From Mytilus galloprovincialis (lineage: Eukaryota; Mollusca; Bivalvia; Mytilida; Mytilidae): 64,000 nt of DNA. The notes beneath the pieces are model-generated. The model did not search any database, was not told the DNA's origin, and saw nothing but the letters and a program-made list of their open reading frames with translations. Positions 23,040 to 58,889 of the stretch are shown here, one piece after another. A program made the position numbers and the translations under genes. The stretch covers positions 57,875,560-57,939,559 of the forward strand of contig NC_134839.1 of assembly GCF_965363235.1 (NCBI RefSeq), read 5' to 3'. The stretch's first letter is position 1. The number at the start of each line of letters is the position of its first letter.

Positions 23040-24059
23040 ACAATGTCAATATCAGAGGAAGTTAAAAAACTTTTGCTCAGCTCCTGGGGGAAAGGAACTC
23101 AGAAATCTTACGATTCGGCCTGGAATAAGTGGGTTAGCTGGTGTTTGGAACGGGAAGTTGATCCCTTTTCAGCACCTCTAACTGCTGTTCTAGACTTCTT
23201 GGCATGGATGTTTCAAAAGGGTTTTCAATACAGAACAGTTAATGTCCATAGATCTGCAATATCCTCTATTCTTCCTCATATTGATGGTCAACCAGTGGGA
23301 CAGACACAATTAGTTAAGAAATTAATGAAGGGCATTTTGAGGGAAAATCCACCTTTACCTAAATATCAAGAAATGTGGGACATTGATATTGTTCTGAAGT
23401 TTCTCCTTTCTCAATCTGTTAACCCTGATTTGGATCTTAAAACATTAACCAAGAAATTAACAATTCTTTTAGCGATAGCTGCTCCGAAAAGATCTTCTGA
23501 AATTGCTAGACTTGATATAAGATTCATGCAAATAAACAATGAAGGGGCTAAATTTCAGCTCCCAGGTTTATCAAAAACTCAATCTGATTGTAATTCAAAA
23601 GAAATATTTTATCCGAAATTTAAGGACAATCTTAAATTATGTGTAGTTGATTGTTTACAAGCTTATTTGAAACGTTCTGTAGATTTTCGAGAGGTGGATA
23701 TGTCTAAGCCAAATCCATTACTTAGAACTTTAGTTAAGCCACATAAAGGTGCCTCGTCTAATACTATAGCTAACTGGATTAAGGATATTATGAAGTTAGC
23801 CGGTATTGATACAACTAAGTTTAAGGCTCATTCAACTAGAGGGTCCTCAACTAGTAAAGCTAAAGGTCAAGGAGTTTCTATATCAGAGATTTTGAAAATA
23901 GCTGATTGGTCAAATGCTTTAACTTTTAAAAAATTCTATTTCAGACCATTGCAGGAGGATAGTTCAAATGATCAGTTTTCAAAGAAAGTCTTGAGTTTAC
24001 CTTCAGGTATGTTAATAATTATGTTTAACGCTTTGAACGTGCAATGTTATATCTTATGA
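23040..24059 (+). CDS. DIRS tyrosine recombinase
   Basis: This C-terminal part of the DIRS coding region shows a SAM-like N-terminal DNA-binding segment (WNKWVSWC, LDFLAWMFQKG) and a catalytic domain. The recombinase residues are visible: Arg in APKRSSEIARLD, HSTR, and a terminal Tyr in FKKFYFRP. In the family it integrates a circular DNA intermediate without an endonuclease-type target duplication. It overlaps the start of the internal complementary region. Confidence 0.85.
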   Translation, partial: TMSISEEVKKLLLSSWGKGTQKSYDSAWNKWVSWCLEREVDPFSAPLTAVLDFLAWMFQKGFQYRTVNVHRSAISSILPHIDGQPVGQTQLVKKLMKGILRENPPLPKYQEMWDIDIVLKFLLSQSVNPDLDLKTLTKKLTILLAIAAPKRSSEIARLDIRFMQINNEGAKFQLPGLSKTQSDCNSKEIFYPKFKDNLKLCVVDCLQAYLKRSVDFREVDMSKPNPLLRTLVKPHKGASSNTIANWIKDIMKLAGIDTTKFKAHSTRGSSTSKAKGQGVSISEILKIADWSNALTFKKFYFRPLQEDSSNDQFSKKVLSLPSGMLIIMFNALNVQCYIL

Positions 24060-24159
24060 GTTTTTCTGACGTATAATTATAGATTTCATGAGGACGCGAA
24101 GCGTCCAATATGAAATATAGATTATACTAAGAAAATGATTAAGATATAACATTGCAATT
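24040..24159. repeat. Internal complementary region of the DIRS element
   Basis: Positions 24040-24079 are the reverse complement of the left terminus (19552-19591). Positions 24074-24159 are the reverse complement of the right terminus (24935-25020). The two halves overlap by TAATTA (24074-24079), which marks the presumed circle junction used in DIRS replication. Confidence 0.9.
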
Positions 24160-24280
24160 TCCCTCCCACCCAGTACCCATTTAGATAATATTTGACGTGG
24201 ATTAATACAAAGAGTCAATGTATAAGAGACTACTCGTGACGAGAACTATATAAAATTATATACAAGATACACTATATATC

Positions 24281-24314
<34 letters not shown>

Positions 24315-24819
24315 ATCAAGATCCTTATATGAAATTGTGTAGTAATGATGATGTAACAATTGAATTGATAATATTAATTATGAAGAACAAATTTATTATC
24401 ATTCAACTTTATTTTCAGATACATCATCCATGGAGTCCTAGCAGTCAGAGAGATTGTGGTGATTGACTTTTGAACTGTAATTTTACCCATGCGGGATATA
24501 ATGTGGAAGAAACACTATGTTAAATTTCTTGTCAACAGAACTTTTATAGATTGCAATAGAGACATGCTAAAGTTTTGCAATACATTTTTTATATGTTAAA
24601 GATATATATTGTTGACATATTAAATGGTGAAACAGTATTCTTTTTATTAATCATATATAAAAGGAAAGGAAATTTGTACCAGCACTGGTAGTAGCAGCAT
24701 AATTATACATTTCTTGTTTCAATATCTATGGTTTAGAGTTGTCATGGCTTATTATTGTTTTTGGTACATGTATGTTGATGTTTATAAAGGAGATCCTTAT
24801 GTTTAGAAGTTCTGCTCGC
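24160..24819. other. DIRS non-coding interval between internal complementary region and right repeat
   Basis: It is AT-rich with a short TA/CA microsatellite ('atatatacacacac') at 24283-24313. No gene is seen. Confidence 0.5.
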
Positions 24820-24954
24820 AATTGAAAGCGAGTATTTAAGTGACACGCATGTTTATATAGTACACAGGTGAGCTGTTTTTCTCACCTGAGTGGTTTTACT
24901 TTAAACAGCTCGATTAGAGTTCATAAATGAAGGCAATTGCAATGTTATATCTTA
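24820..24954 (-). repeat. Right inverted terminal repeat of the DIRS element
   Basis: It is the exact inverted copy of 19575-19709. Outside it, 24955-25020 is an end-specific extension that is also represented in the internal complementary region. Confidence 0.9.
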
Positions 24955-25020
24955 ATCATTTTCTTAGTATAATCTATATTTCATATTGGACGCTTCGCGT
25001 CCTCATGAAATCTATAATTA

Positions 25021-25884
25021 AACTGTTATAAAAACTATATTGAATCAGGCAAAATACAACAATAAAACATATTTTAACAAGTAATTCTTTATATAATCAA
25101 ATGAGCATATATATGTAAGAAAAGAACACAAGAATACCGTATGATATCACAAGTAACAGTCAATGAAATCACGTACATAATGTTTTTAAACTGACTTAAA
25201 TATATCACAAATAATGATTTACCCCTACATGACAGATAGTTGCTACATCATGCGTATCCTAACCAAAAAACCATGTCAATGTGATAAGTAGATAGTTTAT
25301 GATATAGATATTTGTCACAATGAAAGTTTAAAGTTTGCAAAATCCAACAGTTCTTGTACGATCACATGCAATGTACGCTCCACTTTTCAGTGCATCTTCA
25401 CTTAAATCTATCAACTGGCTGGCATTTTATGTGTTGTTATCAACTTCCATTGTCAAAATCCTCCACAACAAGTAATGTCTATGAGTCTATGTATCCTGCA
25501 AAATAATATTTAAAATCAATAGAAGAGAGTTTTTCATAAAGCATCAAATTATGCAATGGTTGTTATGCTTTAATTTCGGTATATACTAGAGTACAAATTG
25601 GTATTCTATGGCAGTGAAATGCAAGTTTTGACATTATAAATTACAAAAGTCTCGACCTAAGGTATACATATATAGAAATGATACACCCACATAAGCTATT
25701 AATATATATAGATATGTTGTCATACCTTTTTGACATCTTTCTTTTTTCCAACACTTTATAGCATGCAGAAATGACCTTCGTGGGATTATTGGCTACCGGT
25801 TCCTAGTTCAAACATTCAAACCTGAAACATTTCAATCTAACGATTCCTGCAAATAAAAAAAAAAACGAATGCATTTTCTAAGTC
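25021..25884. other. Unassigned interior of element D
   Basis: These are AT-rich non-coding bases between the DIRS insertion and the motif block at 25885. No gene or known repeat is recognised. Confidence 0.4.
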
Positions 25885-26998
25885 AAAAATGGTGTTCAAA
25901 ATGTTTGCACAAAATGTTTGCACTAGTGTTCATCAATTGAATGTGTGGTGTTCAGTTTTTAATGCCTTTGTGTTTCATTTTTGAACATTTGATGTTCGAG
26001 TTCTTAACACTTAGTGTTCATCAATTGAATGTGTGGTGTTCAGTTTTTAATGTCTTTGTGTTTCATTTTTGAACACTTGATGTTAGAGTTCTTAACATTT
26101 AGTGTTCTAATATACGTGGATGTCAAAAATCATGATTTATTCTGTATAACAGACAGACGATCACAGAATGTTTTTTCATCAGTTTAGGAAATCATCAGAA
26201 CAAAGCTGACAGTTATTTACGTTTAATCTAAATCCTGTTCTTTAATTCGTCTTTTATGTTGAATAATGAAAATTTGGATATAACAGTATGAATATTTGAC
26301 AAATATATATCTGACTTGAGAAAATAACAACGAAGCCATCGAACTACCTACGGAGATTATCCTAACGTGTTACTCACTTCTTTCGTGTTCATGTGGGATA
26401 GAAGTCCCTTCTCCAGTTCTCTTCCTTATGTGTATCCATTCTTCGTTTAACCGCCAAAATCACCAGCCGATATCTGTTACCGTTTTCTTGGTACCCTGGT
26501 AAATTTTTTTAACGCGAGGTGTTCAAAATTTCGAGCGATTTGAACACTGATTGAACATGAAACGTTAATAAACTGAACGGATCATGAAATAAGATAAACA
26601 TCGACATATCTTTATTACGATATTATCATAACAGGCCTCATTGATATGCATAACTATGTCACTTATAAGTAAAACTAGTAATAATAATAAAATAAGTTCA
26701 TAAACTATACATATATGCCAGCTTGGAAGTTTAATATTTCATAATTACTAAAATATTAGTCAAAAATTCACAAGATCATCATCCTGCGTATATATTCATA
26801 TTTTTAAATGAATTTCTTTGTAAATTTGCCAATTAGAAGGAAAGAAAATCGGACAAACAACTATCTTCTTTTTTTAGATCAGAATTTGAACATCGGTGTT
26901 CACTGTGTCTGAACACACATGTTAATATTTTAAACACAAACGTTAAAACTTTGAACACGTCTCTAAGCATGAACATATGACGTTAAAATATTGAACAT

Positions 26999-27158
26999 CA
27001 GTGGTGGATCCAGAAATTTTCATAAGTGGGGGCCCATTGACTGACCTAAGAGGGGGCCCGCTCCAGTCACGCTTCAGTGATTCCCTATATAAGCAACCAA
27101 ATTTTTTCCCAAAAAGGGGGGGCCCGGGCCCCCTGCCCCCCCCCTAAATCCGCCTCTG
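26999..27158. mobile_element. 160-bp hAT-type MITE nested in element D
   Basis: The ends CAGTGGTGGATCC and GGATCCGCCTCTG-like are inverted, and AACAT flanks both sides (26994-26998 and 27159-27163). The ends resemble the common hAT MITE consensus CAGxGGCGGATCC. hAT elements usually duplicate 8 bp and only 5 match here. The core is G/C-run rich ('gggggcccattgactgacc'). Confidence 0.7.
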
Positions 27159-27223
27159 AACATTCGGTGTACAAATTTTGAACGCGTCCGGACGCGTCAG
27201 GCGTCAGGTATATTTACAGTGTA

Positions 27224-27717
27224 TGGACTTTGCTTTTTTTAATTTATATTGGTGTTCGGTATTTTTTGTTAATACTTTTTAACTGTCTCCTTCATGTTTT
27301 CCAATTTTTCATACAATGTATGACACATTTAAACCAAATAATCTGTAATTCATCAGCTTAAATGTATGCAGTGGATCTTGGTTATTTATTAATCTGTACT
27401 TAATTATCGTCTAGTGGCAACTATTTCATGCATTTCCAGGAAAAGGATATTATGAAGGAACTGACAAAACGAAATGATTCAAAATAGAAATGCATGTACA
27501 AAAAGGTCGGGGTACAATACATTTTTTTCTTCAATTTAGTGCATTATTGGGGCATCCTTTTCAAATGTCAATTATCTAGTATGCGCAGCTGTCTGTCCAA
27601 AGCCAAAGGTCTCGGAATTTTCATTGTCGAATTATGATGTTCATCTTCTAGTGATACTAATGAGTTAGGTTGCCATTGTCCTGTCGTCATTTACCCATCT
27701 CTATACTATATCAATAA
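27224..27717. other. Non-coding DNA right of element D
   Basis: I see no gene or recognised repeat here. Confidence 0.35.
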
Positions 27718-27965
27718 AATTGAGAAAATTGAAATGGGGAATGTGTCAAAGGGACAAGAACCCGACCAAAGAGCAGATAACAGCCGAAGTCCACCAATGG
27801 GTCTTCAACGCAGCGAGGAAATCACGCACCTAGAGGTGGATGTTATACCAAACTGTTAAACGTATAAATGAAATTGAATTAAAAAATAATATAAGACTTA
27901 CAAAGACCAGATGTTTCTAGTTTGGGGAAGGCGCAAAAATGCGGCGGGGTTAAACTTGTCTATCC
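27718..27965 (-). mobile_element. Penelope-like element 3' tail fragment, minus orientation
   Basis: It starts at the shared terminus 'aaattgag..aatggggaatgtg' and continues through 'cccgacca', 'ggtcttcaa' and 'gcgcaaaaatgcggcggggttaaac'. It is a short, older copy. Confidence 0.65.
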
Positions 27966-28834
27966 ATGTGTGTTCCGTTATTCACTGGTTATTAAGAATA
28001 GCAAATTACATCTACAAAAGTACAAAAGTACAAAACTCCAGGATATTTTTCAAATAAGTATTCATTTATAGTCATGCAATAGAAAATTAATACATTGTTA
28101 GCATTTTTTCCTGGTAAGAATTGAGATAGCAAATATCCGTGGTTAGAAATTTTCTATTCTTAAGACTGTCTTTAAAATAACTTAAAATCAGCAAATGAAT
28201 TATCGGGTTCCTTCAAATTTTTACCTTCATAATATGACAATACTTTCCTCTTTTGAAAAGTTTCTTGATCCATCACTGCTGGTAAGTGAAGCTATCAAAT
28301 CGGCAATTGTGAATTACCTCTTCATTCAAAACTATTCATTCTTACCACGGGAACAACTAAGCTTATGAACTGAAAATGTTGTAATAATGTATGACTATGA
28401 TAGAGTATCGGCTGCTTGGATAACGGTAACATAAATCTATGGTGAAAGTCTACAAAGAAGTGGCACCACTCGATTGTTTATGCAAATGTAATGTACAGAG
28501 GCAATTGATTGCGCCCGACATGTATTACTAGAAAAATCAACATTTTTGTATTGACATGTTTTGAAAACAAAGAGAAACCAGGTATAAACGCTACTATCAA
28601 AACATTTTTAAAAACGTCTCCATTATGATATTGGATATGGGTCGATTACATGAAAATATTTTACCAAAGAATTTAGTCCAAATGTACCTTTTCCTAAAAC
28701 CACCTGGTTGCTCTTGTACTATAATTCCAGCCTCGAGTATGGGAGGTCATGGAATCAAACAATTCAATTAAGAAAATGAAAGGCTTATTTATAACAAAAC
28801 AATTTACGCACAACAAAAACGATAAACATGAATC
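27966..28834. other. Intergenic DNA without recognised content
   Basis: There is no coding potential and no family that I recognise. Confidence 0.35.
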
Positions 28835-28915
28835 CGACGACAACCACTGAGCTACAGGCTCCTGACTTGGTACAGGCACATGTAGAATGTGGTAGGGCTA
28901 AACATGTTTAAAGGG
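28835..28915 (-). mobile_element. Short retroelement 3' tail fragment, minus orientation
   Basis: The reverse complement carries 'aaacatgtttag', 'ccacattc', 'caagtcaggagcctgtag' and 'cagtggttgtcg', matching 13090-13160. Confidence 0.55.
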
Positions 28916-29555
28916 GCCAACCCTTCCCTAATTTGGACAGTGATGTGCAAGTAAAAATTAAGAACAAACGATAAAAACCAATGGGCTTATCTTGTCGGAT
29001 CAAAACAAAGCTGAAATCCAATAAACACTGAGCGGACATGGCTAGGTACATGTATGTATACATCCCTAGCTTAGACCAAAGGAGACACAAAATGCAGATG
29101 TGAGAGTATTGAATTTCGCAGTTACTGTCAGCTATTTAAAAGTCAATACCCACTAATAAAAAATATATACCCGGATATTTAAGACTAAAATATCATACAT
29201 GTACCATGTCATTTCAAAGTAAATACCAAACAAAAAACATTTAGTTAGACTATAGACATAGGAAGTGTACACGTACATCACGTGAATAAGGCTCTTCGAG
29301 AGTTGCACACAGTTCTGACAAAACAACCGTGGCACAGAAGAAAGAACGGACAAACAAACGGAGGGACGGATGGATGAACGTCTGTTTTAAAAATCAGGTG
29401 GTATTTCATGTATACATAATGTAGAGTAGACATAACATACATGTATGTCATGTTCTTTTGTGAATAAAAATTGTGAATAAATTGAATAGTGACAACGATT
29501 CAATAACAAATTACTTAATTGACAATTAACAGTAAGAAAGAGGCATTCTTGCCCT

Positions 29556-30166
29556 CTGATATGTTTAACCCCGCCACATTCTGTATGTATGTTCCTGTCC
29601 CAAGTCAGGAGCCCTGTTATTCAGTGGTATGTTGCTGTGTTACATATTTTTTATGCCACATTTTATGCCACATTTATGGGCATTATGTTGTTTGGTCTGT
29701 GCGTCGGTCCGTGCGTCTGTGCGTCCGTTCGTCCGTCCATCCGTTCGTCTGTTCGTCCGTCTGTCCCTTTTCAGGTTAAAGTTTTGGTTAAAGTTTTTGG
29801 TCGAGGTAGTTTTTGATGAATTCCAATCAACTTGAAACTTAGTAAACATGTTCCCTATGATGTGATCTTTCTAATTTAAATGCCAAATTAGAGATTTTAT
29901 CCCATTTTCACGGTCCACTGACCATAGAAAATGATAGCGCAGATCCGTGTACTTGGGACACATTCTTGTTTGTAAATAAATTAGGCCGCTAGTTTTCTCG
30001 TTTGTATTGTTTTATATTTGTCATTTCGGGACCTTTTATAGCTATGCGATATGAGTTTTGTTCTTTGTTGAAGGTCGTAAGGGGATCTATAGTAGTTAAT
30101 TTCTGTGTCATTTGGTCTCTTGTGAAGTGTTGTCCCATTGGCAATCACACCACATCTTCTTGATAT
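29556..30166 (+). mobile_element. Retroelement 3' tail split by a nested repeat
   Basis: The left part ('gtttaaccccgccacatt' to 'gttacatatt') and the right part ('taggccgctagttttctcg' to 'ggcaatcacaccacatctt') are collinear with 13090-13390. The segment between them (about 29650-29975) is foreign. It begins 'tttatgccacatttatgggcattatg' and contains a GTCCGTTC-type simple repeat and 'tcggtccactgacc'-like text. That nested segment looks like a common short non-autonomous repeat. Confidence 0.65.
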
Positions 30167-30842
30167 GCTTCAGGCACTTTTTTGTGGTTCCACTGTTTAT
30201 TCATTTGTGAGTACATACGAGAATTTATTGTTATTTTGAGTGCGGCACCTTCACATAAAAAACCATTACAATCTTGCTAGATTCTTTCTAGAAAAATCCT
30301 TAGTTTTAACTGTACCTTGCGAGTTATTCGTTGTACTATGCTCTTGGAATTTTCACTCAGGTTGATCATACATGAAAGCAATTGGGTAATAACAAATCAA
30401 ATAGTTGAAGAACAGAAATTATAGTGGTAGAAAGATAAGAAAACAAAAACGGAATTACAAACAAAATAAATCAACGGCTCACAACAGAACATACACATCT
30501 AGAGATTTTCCAGATTGGTGAACAAACAACTGCTGATCGGTATTTCGACAGTGTATTTTGCTCCGGACACGTAAAACTGTTGACGAGACGTATTTTTTAT
30601 ATGTAGTGAACTACAACCGGAAAGCTGGAAAGGGACCACGACCAATTGAACATATCAGTAGTTGTATGTGACATTGGTGCACCTTATATGATAACAGGTT
30701 CATGAGCCGTTCATAATCATTTTAATGTTGTGGTGCACATCGACACGGTATTTTCAATATGTCATCAAAACATATACTTAATAGTATATGAATGTCTAGA
30801 AGACGAAAAAAAGAAGACTACTGAGCAATGTAAAGAAATACT
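30167..30842. other. Intergenic DNA 3' of gene 2
   Basis: No gene is seen. On the minus strand AATAAA at 30843-30848, about 80 nt after the stop codon, is the likely polyadenylation signal of gene 2. Confidence 0.5.
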
Positions 30843-30927
30843 TTTATTACAATTTAAAAAAGATAATGATAGTTATATAGCTTTTCTTTCATAAATGTTG
30901 TTATAAATACGTTCAGTTTAGTTTTTA

Positions 30928-32193
30928 TTAGACAAAGAGGCCATTATTAAACATAAAATCTCTCAATGAATTTCCAGTGGTATCTTCACCAACAAACGGG
31001 TTTACATTTTTACTACTATGATAGTTGTATTGATAATTCATTCCCTTTCTCAGCATGTCCCTTAAATCTGGCAGCCTCGTGTTTGGAAACATATCATTAC
31101 TAGGATACATTCCGGGAAAAGATGGTTGAATTATTTCTGGCTTCAGAGTCAAATCTATCTTTTTTCCAGTTTTACAGTCACGTGTTTCGTCCGACTGTAG
31201 GACAAAAATCGGATCGCAACCGTCAGCAATTACTTTGCAGCCGACAGGTGCTAGATAAACTCCTGAGTTGATGCCGTATCTGCAAAATATAAAAATTGTC
31301 GTTAGAACTAATAGGTGTTGGATGTGTATAAGGGATTGATAAGTACCATGCCACGTACGGTCCGTGTTTTTTGGTAGACGTTATTTTGCTTTGAATCGAT
31401 CTGTGTTCTTATGTCGTGCAGTTTCATCACTGACTAAACGGTTCAATGGCAAAGATTGTTAACATAAGCAAATCCCCCCTTTTTTGCTCCCTTATAAAAA
31501 GCAAGTAATTAGTCTACGTGTGTCATTTTGAGATAAGAAATGTCAATTCAAAAGCAATATACAACTGTTTACGAAAAATACTTACCACTTAATGATTTTA
31601 CAATGTATATGTGATTTCGGAATGGCACTTGGATGGACATTGGAAGCACTATTTTTTATGTAAATTTTAATGTCGTCATTATATTGTTGTTATTACATGT
31701 AATTGTCATGTCTTTGACCCTCTTATGGGTGTAATTTGTGCTTTAATAAAGAACCATTTGCCCCTGCCACAAAATGTCCAGATAAAAGTATAAAGTAATT
31801 AAACTTGCCCACAACAAGATAGTTGTCCGCTGTTTCTACATTTACAGTCCATACAATCTGCTGTTCTAAAACTTGATCCATCCAATATATCAAGTCCTTT
31901 GTATGAACATACCGGTATCAATCGTCCAGTCACTGGAAAAATAATAGTAACTCTTATTGAAATATGAAACAAAAATCTGAATAAACAATGCAGTTCTAAA
32001 GGAAATTTATCTTGTACTTTTTAAACAATAATTTTAAACATTCGTTGATAGTTGCGGTATTCTTAAGAAGAGTTTAAAAAGCAGAAAAAAATCTTAATTG
32101 AACTCTACCTGTTTTATCAACTCGACCAGAACTTTGATGGCAGAAACCATTGACCAGTGGTAAAATCACGACCAGGAATATCAACGACTGCAT
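30928..32193 (-). CDS. Secreted beta-microseminoprotein-like protein (gene 2, paralogue of gene 1)
   Basis: Three exons on the minus strand: 32193-32109, 31932-31809 and 31279-30928. The total is 561 nt, 186 aa. Exons 1 and 2 have exactly the lengths and phases of gene 1. The signal peptide is MQSLIFLVVILPLVNG. Ten cysteines follow: FC, PVC, then DCMDCKC, SCC, GCKVIADGC and ETRDC. CK-I-DGC and SDETRDC-TGK are shared with gene 1. The tail after residue about 115 is short and non-repetitive (LPDLRDMLRKGMNYQYNY, ending FMFNNGLFV), quite unlike that of gene 1. Intron 2 needs a GC donor (GG|GCAAGT). It is probably a small extracellular protein with unknown partner. Confidence in the fold comes from cysteine spacing alone. 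Confidence 0.85.
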
Positions 32194-33853
32194 GTTTTCA
32201 CTATTTTTCTATGTATGAAAGCTACACACAATATGACAGTTTATCATATATCTCGGATACAGTGTAATATTTATAGCTTTGTCGTGTTCTTTATGAAGAT
32301 CATCATCTGTATGTTACTGAAATTGATTTGAAATAAACATAATTAATCTTAAGTGTTTATAACAACAACATGCTGTTGGGTATACAAAATGTTTATTTTG
32401 ATGATGACACAGCGAAGAAATGACGTTGCCTCTGGTCAGATATACGCCTTAGTTGGAAGATATAACTACCGAATAAAAATATGACGAATGTTTTTGTCAA
32501 ATTATTTAATAACACTTTTTCGTATAATCATTTGTTGCAATATGCAAGAGAAGACAAAGGAAATGTAAAGAATCGTCTAATTCAGCAATTTTTTTTTATA
32601 AAATATAGTTCTCTTCCCAAAATATACAATTTCATCTAGGCCTAAACAAATTCATTTGTATGAAAATTCTATATAACTATGTTATTCTGATATCTATGAT
32701 GAGTGTATTATCATACAGTTCTTTTAAAGTCATGAATTATTGTTTACAACAAGGTAATCACACTTTGATTCGCGTACACGAGCACTGTCACGACCCGTTG
32801 GGATATGTTGGGGCCAGTTGGCCCTCTGCGAGGTCGGGCGTACACTCAACAATTGCCACTTGATTTACAAAATTAAAGGACTATTCAATGGTACAATGCC
32901 GGTGTTTCTTAGTTAAAACTACTTTTTAATTTCTTAAATAAAAAAGAAGAAAAAAATAATAATTTCTTCTGGCTTCCTCTCCTACGAAAGTGGTCGCTAA
33001 GATATGGCTAAGTGCATGCGTTAAAAGTGAGCGTTAAACACCTAAAATCCATCAATCTAAAAGTTGTTATATTAAAATATTGAGAAGTATAATAGATGAT
33101 TGAACTGAAGCATATAAAGAGTTACAAAAATACAGCTTTCTAAATTGAATGATATTACTAATATACTACTAAACTTCAGTGTAGAAATCTATCAATACTT
33201 AATTATTATGTAAAGACAAACTTACAGGGTTTTATAATAATAATGTACATTTGCACTTGGAAAATAATTTATTGAAATGTAAATTCGAAAACAATTAAAA
33301 AGAATTTTCAATTTGTATCATACACATTAAATGAACTTCCTATAAATCTTTTGAAGTTTAATTTATTACTAAAAATTACAAAATATCATGACATAAAGTT
33401 AAGTTTGGTATACTAAATACAAATAATCAGCTCTTTTGTGTTCAATCGGAAAAGATAGGTGAAAATAAATTGGCACTAATTATTGTACATGTAACAGAGA
33501 GAAATAGAACTAGACTACATGTTTCATTTATTGATTTGTATTGTGAATAAACATGGCATACATGAACAATTCCTTTTTGAAATAATCAGATCAAATATCA
33601 TTTAACGTTTTAGTTATTTCATGTTTTAGTGCACACAGATTTTCAATTGTTTTAACAACGCTATAATAAATAAAAAAAATGTTTCTTTCCGCTAACTAAT
33701 TTCTTTTGTTTAAATTTCTTGATGTGTTTTTAATAAAAGGCCATATAGTGAGCTAATAGCGGTAAAAATGAATATTATATAAAAATATTGGTTATAAACT
33801 TCTAAAATGTGATTATTTCAGTATAAACAAACATACATCAGGAAACAAGGAAT
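32194..33853. promoter_or_regulatory. Shared intergenic space between two divergent genes
   Basis: This 1.66-kb region separates the start codons of gene 2 (minus) and gene 3 (plus), so it should hold both promoters. It is AT-rich. No certain TATA box or known repeat was recognised. Confidence 0.4.

Positions 33854-58889
<25,036 letters not shown>

Larger units (their letters stand above)
19552..25020 (+). mobile_element. DIRS-type tyrosine-recombinase retrotransposon, inserted in element D
   Basis: This fossil-class element has inverted terminal repeats of 135 bp that are identical (19575-19709 and 24820-24954). Its internal complementary region (24040-24159) copies both outer ends, as in DIRS1. 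Parts in order are a gag-like gene (19759-21087), a reverse transcriptase/RNase H/methyltransferase-like region (about 21200-23030) and a tyrosine recombinase (about 23040-24000). It looks nearly whole, with perhaps one apparent break. The family is known to use overlapping frames, so even that is uncertain. Identical inverted ends indicate a young insertion. It is flanked by element D sequence on both sides. Confidence 0.9.
19140..27221. mobile_element. Element D: large TIR element (CACTGTAAAT ends) with GTTCAA/TTGAAC sub-terminal arrays
   Basis: Short inverted ends CACTGTAAAT (19140-19149) and ATTTACAGTG (27212-27221) lie next to TA on both sides. Inside each end are many copies of GTGTTCA/TGAACAC-type motifs in both orientations: 19160-19500, 25885-26110, 26515-26580, 26885-27000 and 27160-27185. 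A 120-bp block at 19204-19325 is repeated as two direct copies at 25886-26003 and 26010-26107. The element is inflated by a DIRS-type retrotransposon and by a hAT-type MITE. No transposase is seen. CAC ends and sub-terminal arrays fit a CMC-like (CACTA/Mirage) or Transib-related origin. The target duplication is unclear (TA at most). Confidence 0.6.

Noticed and set aside
29519-29849. Overlapping Val/Arg/Ser-rich frames
   Set aside because: They are translations of a GTCCGTTC-type simple repeat in a nested short element.
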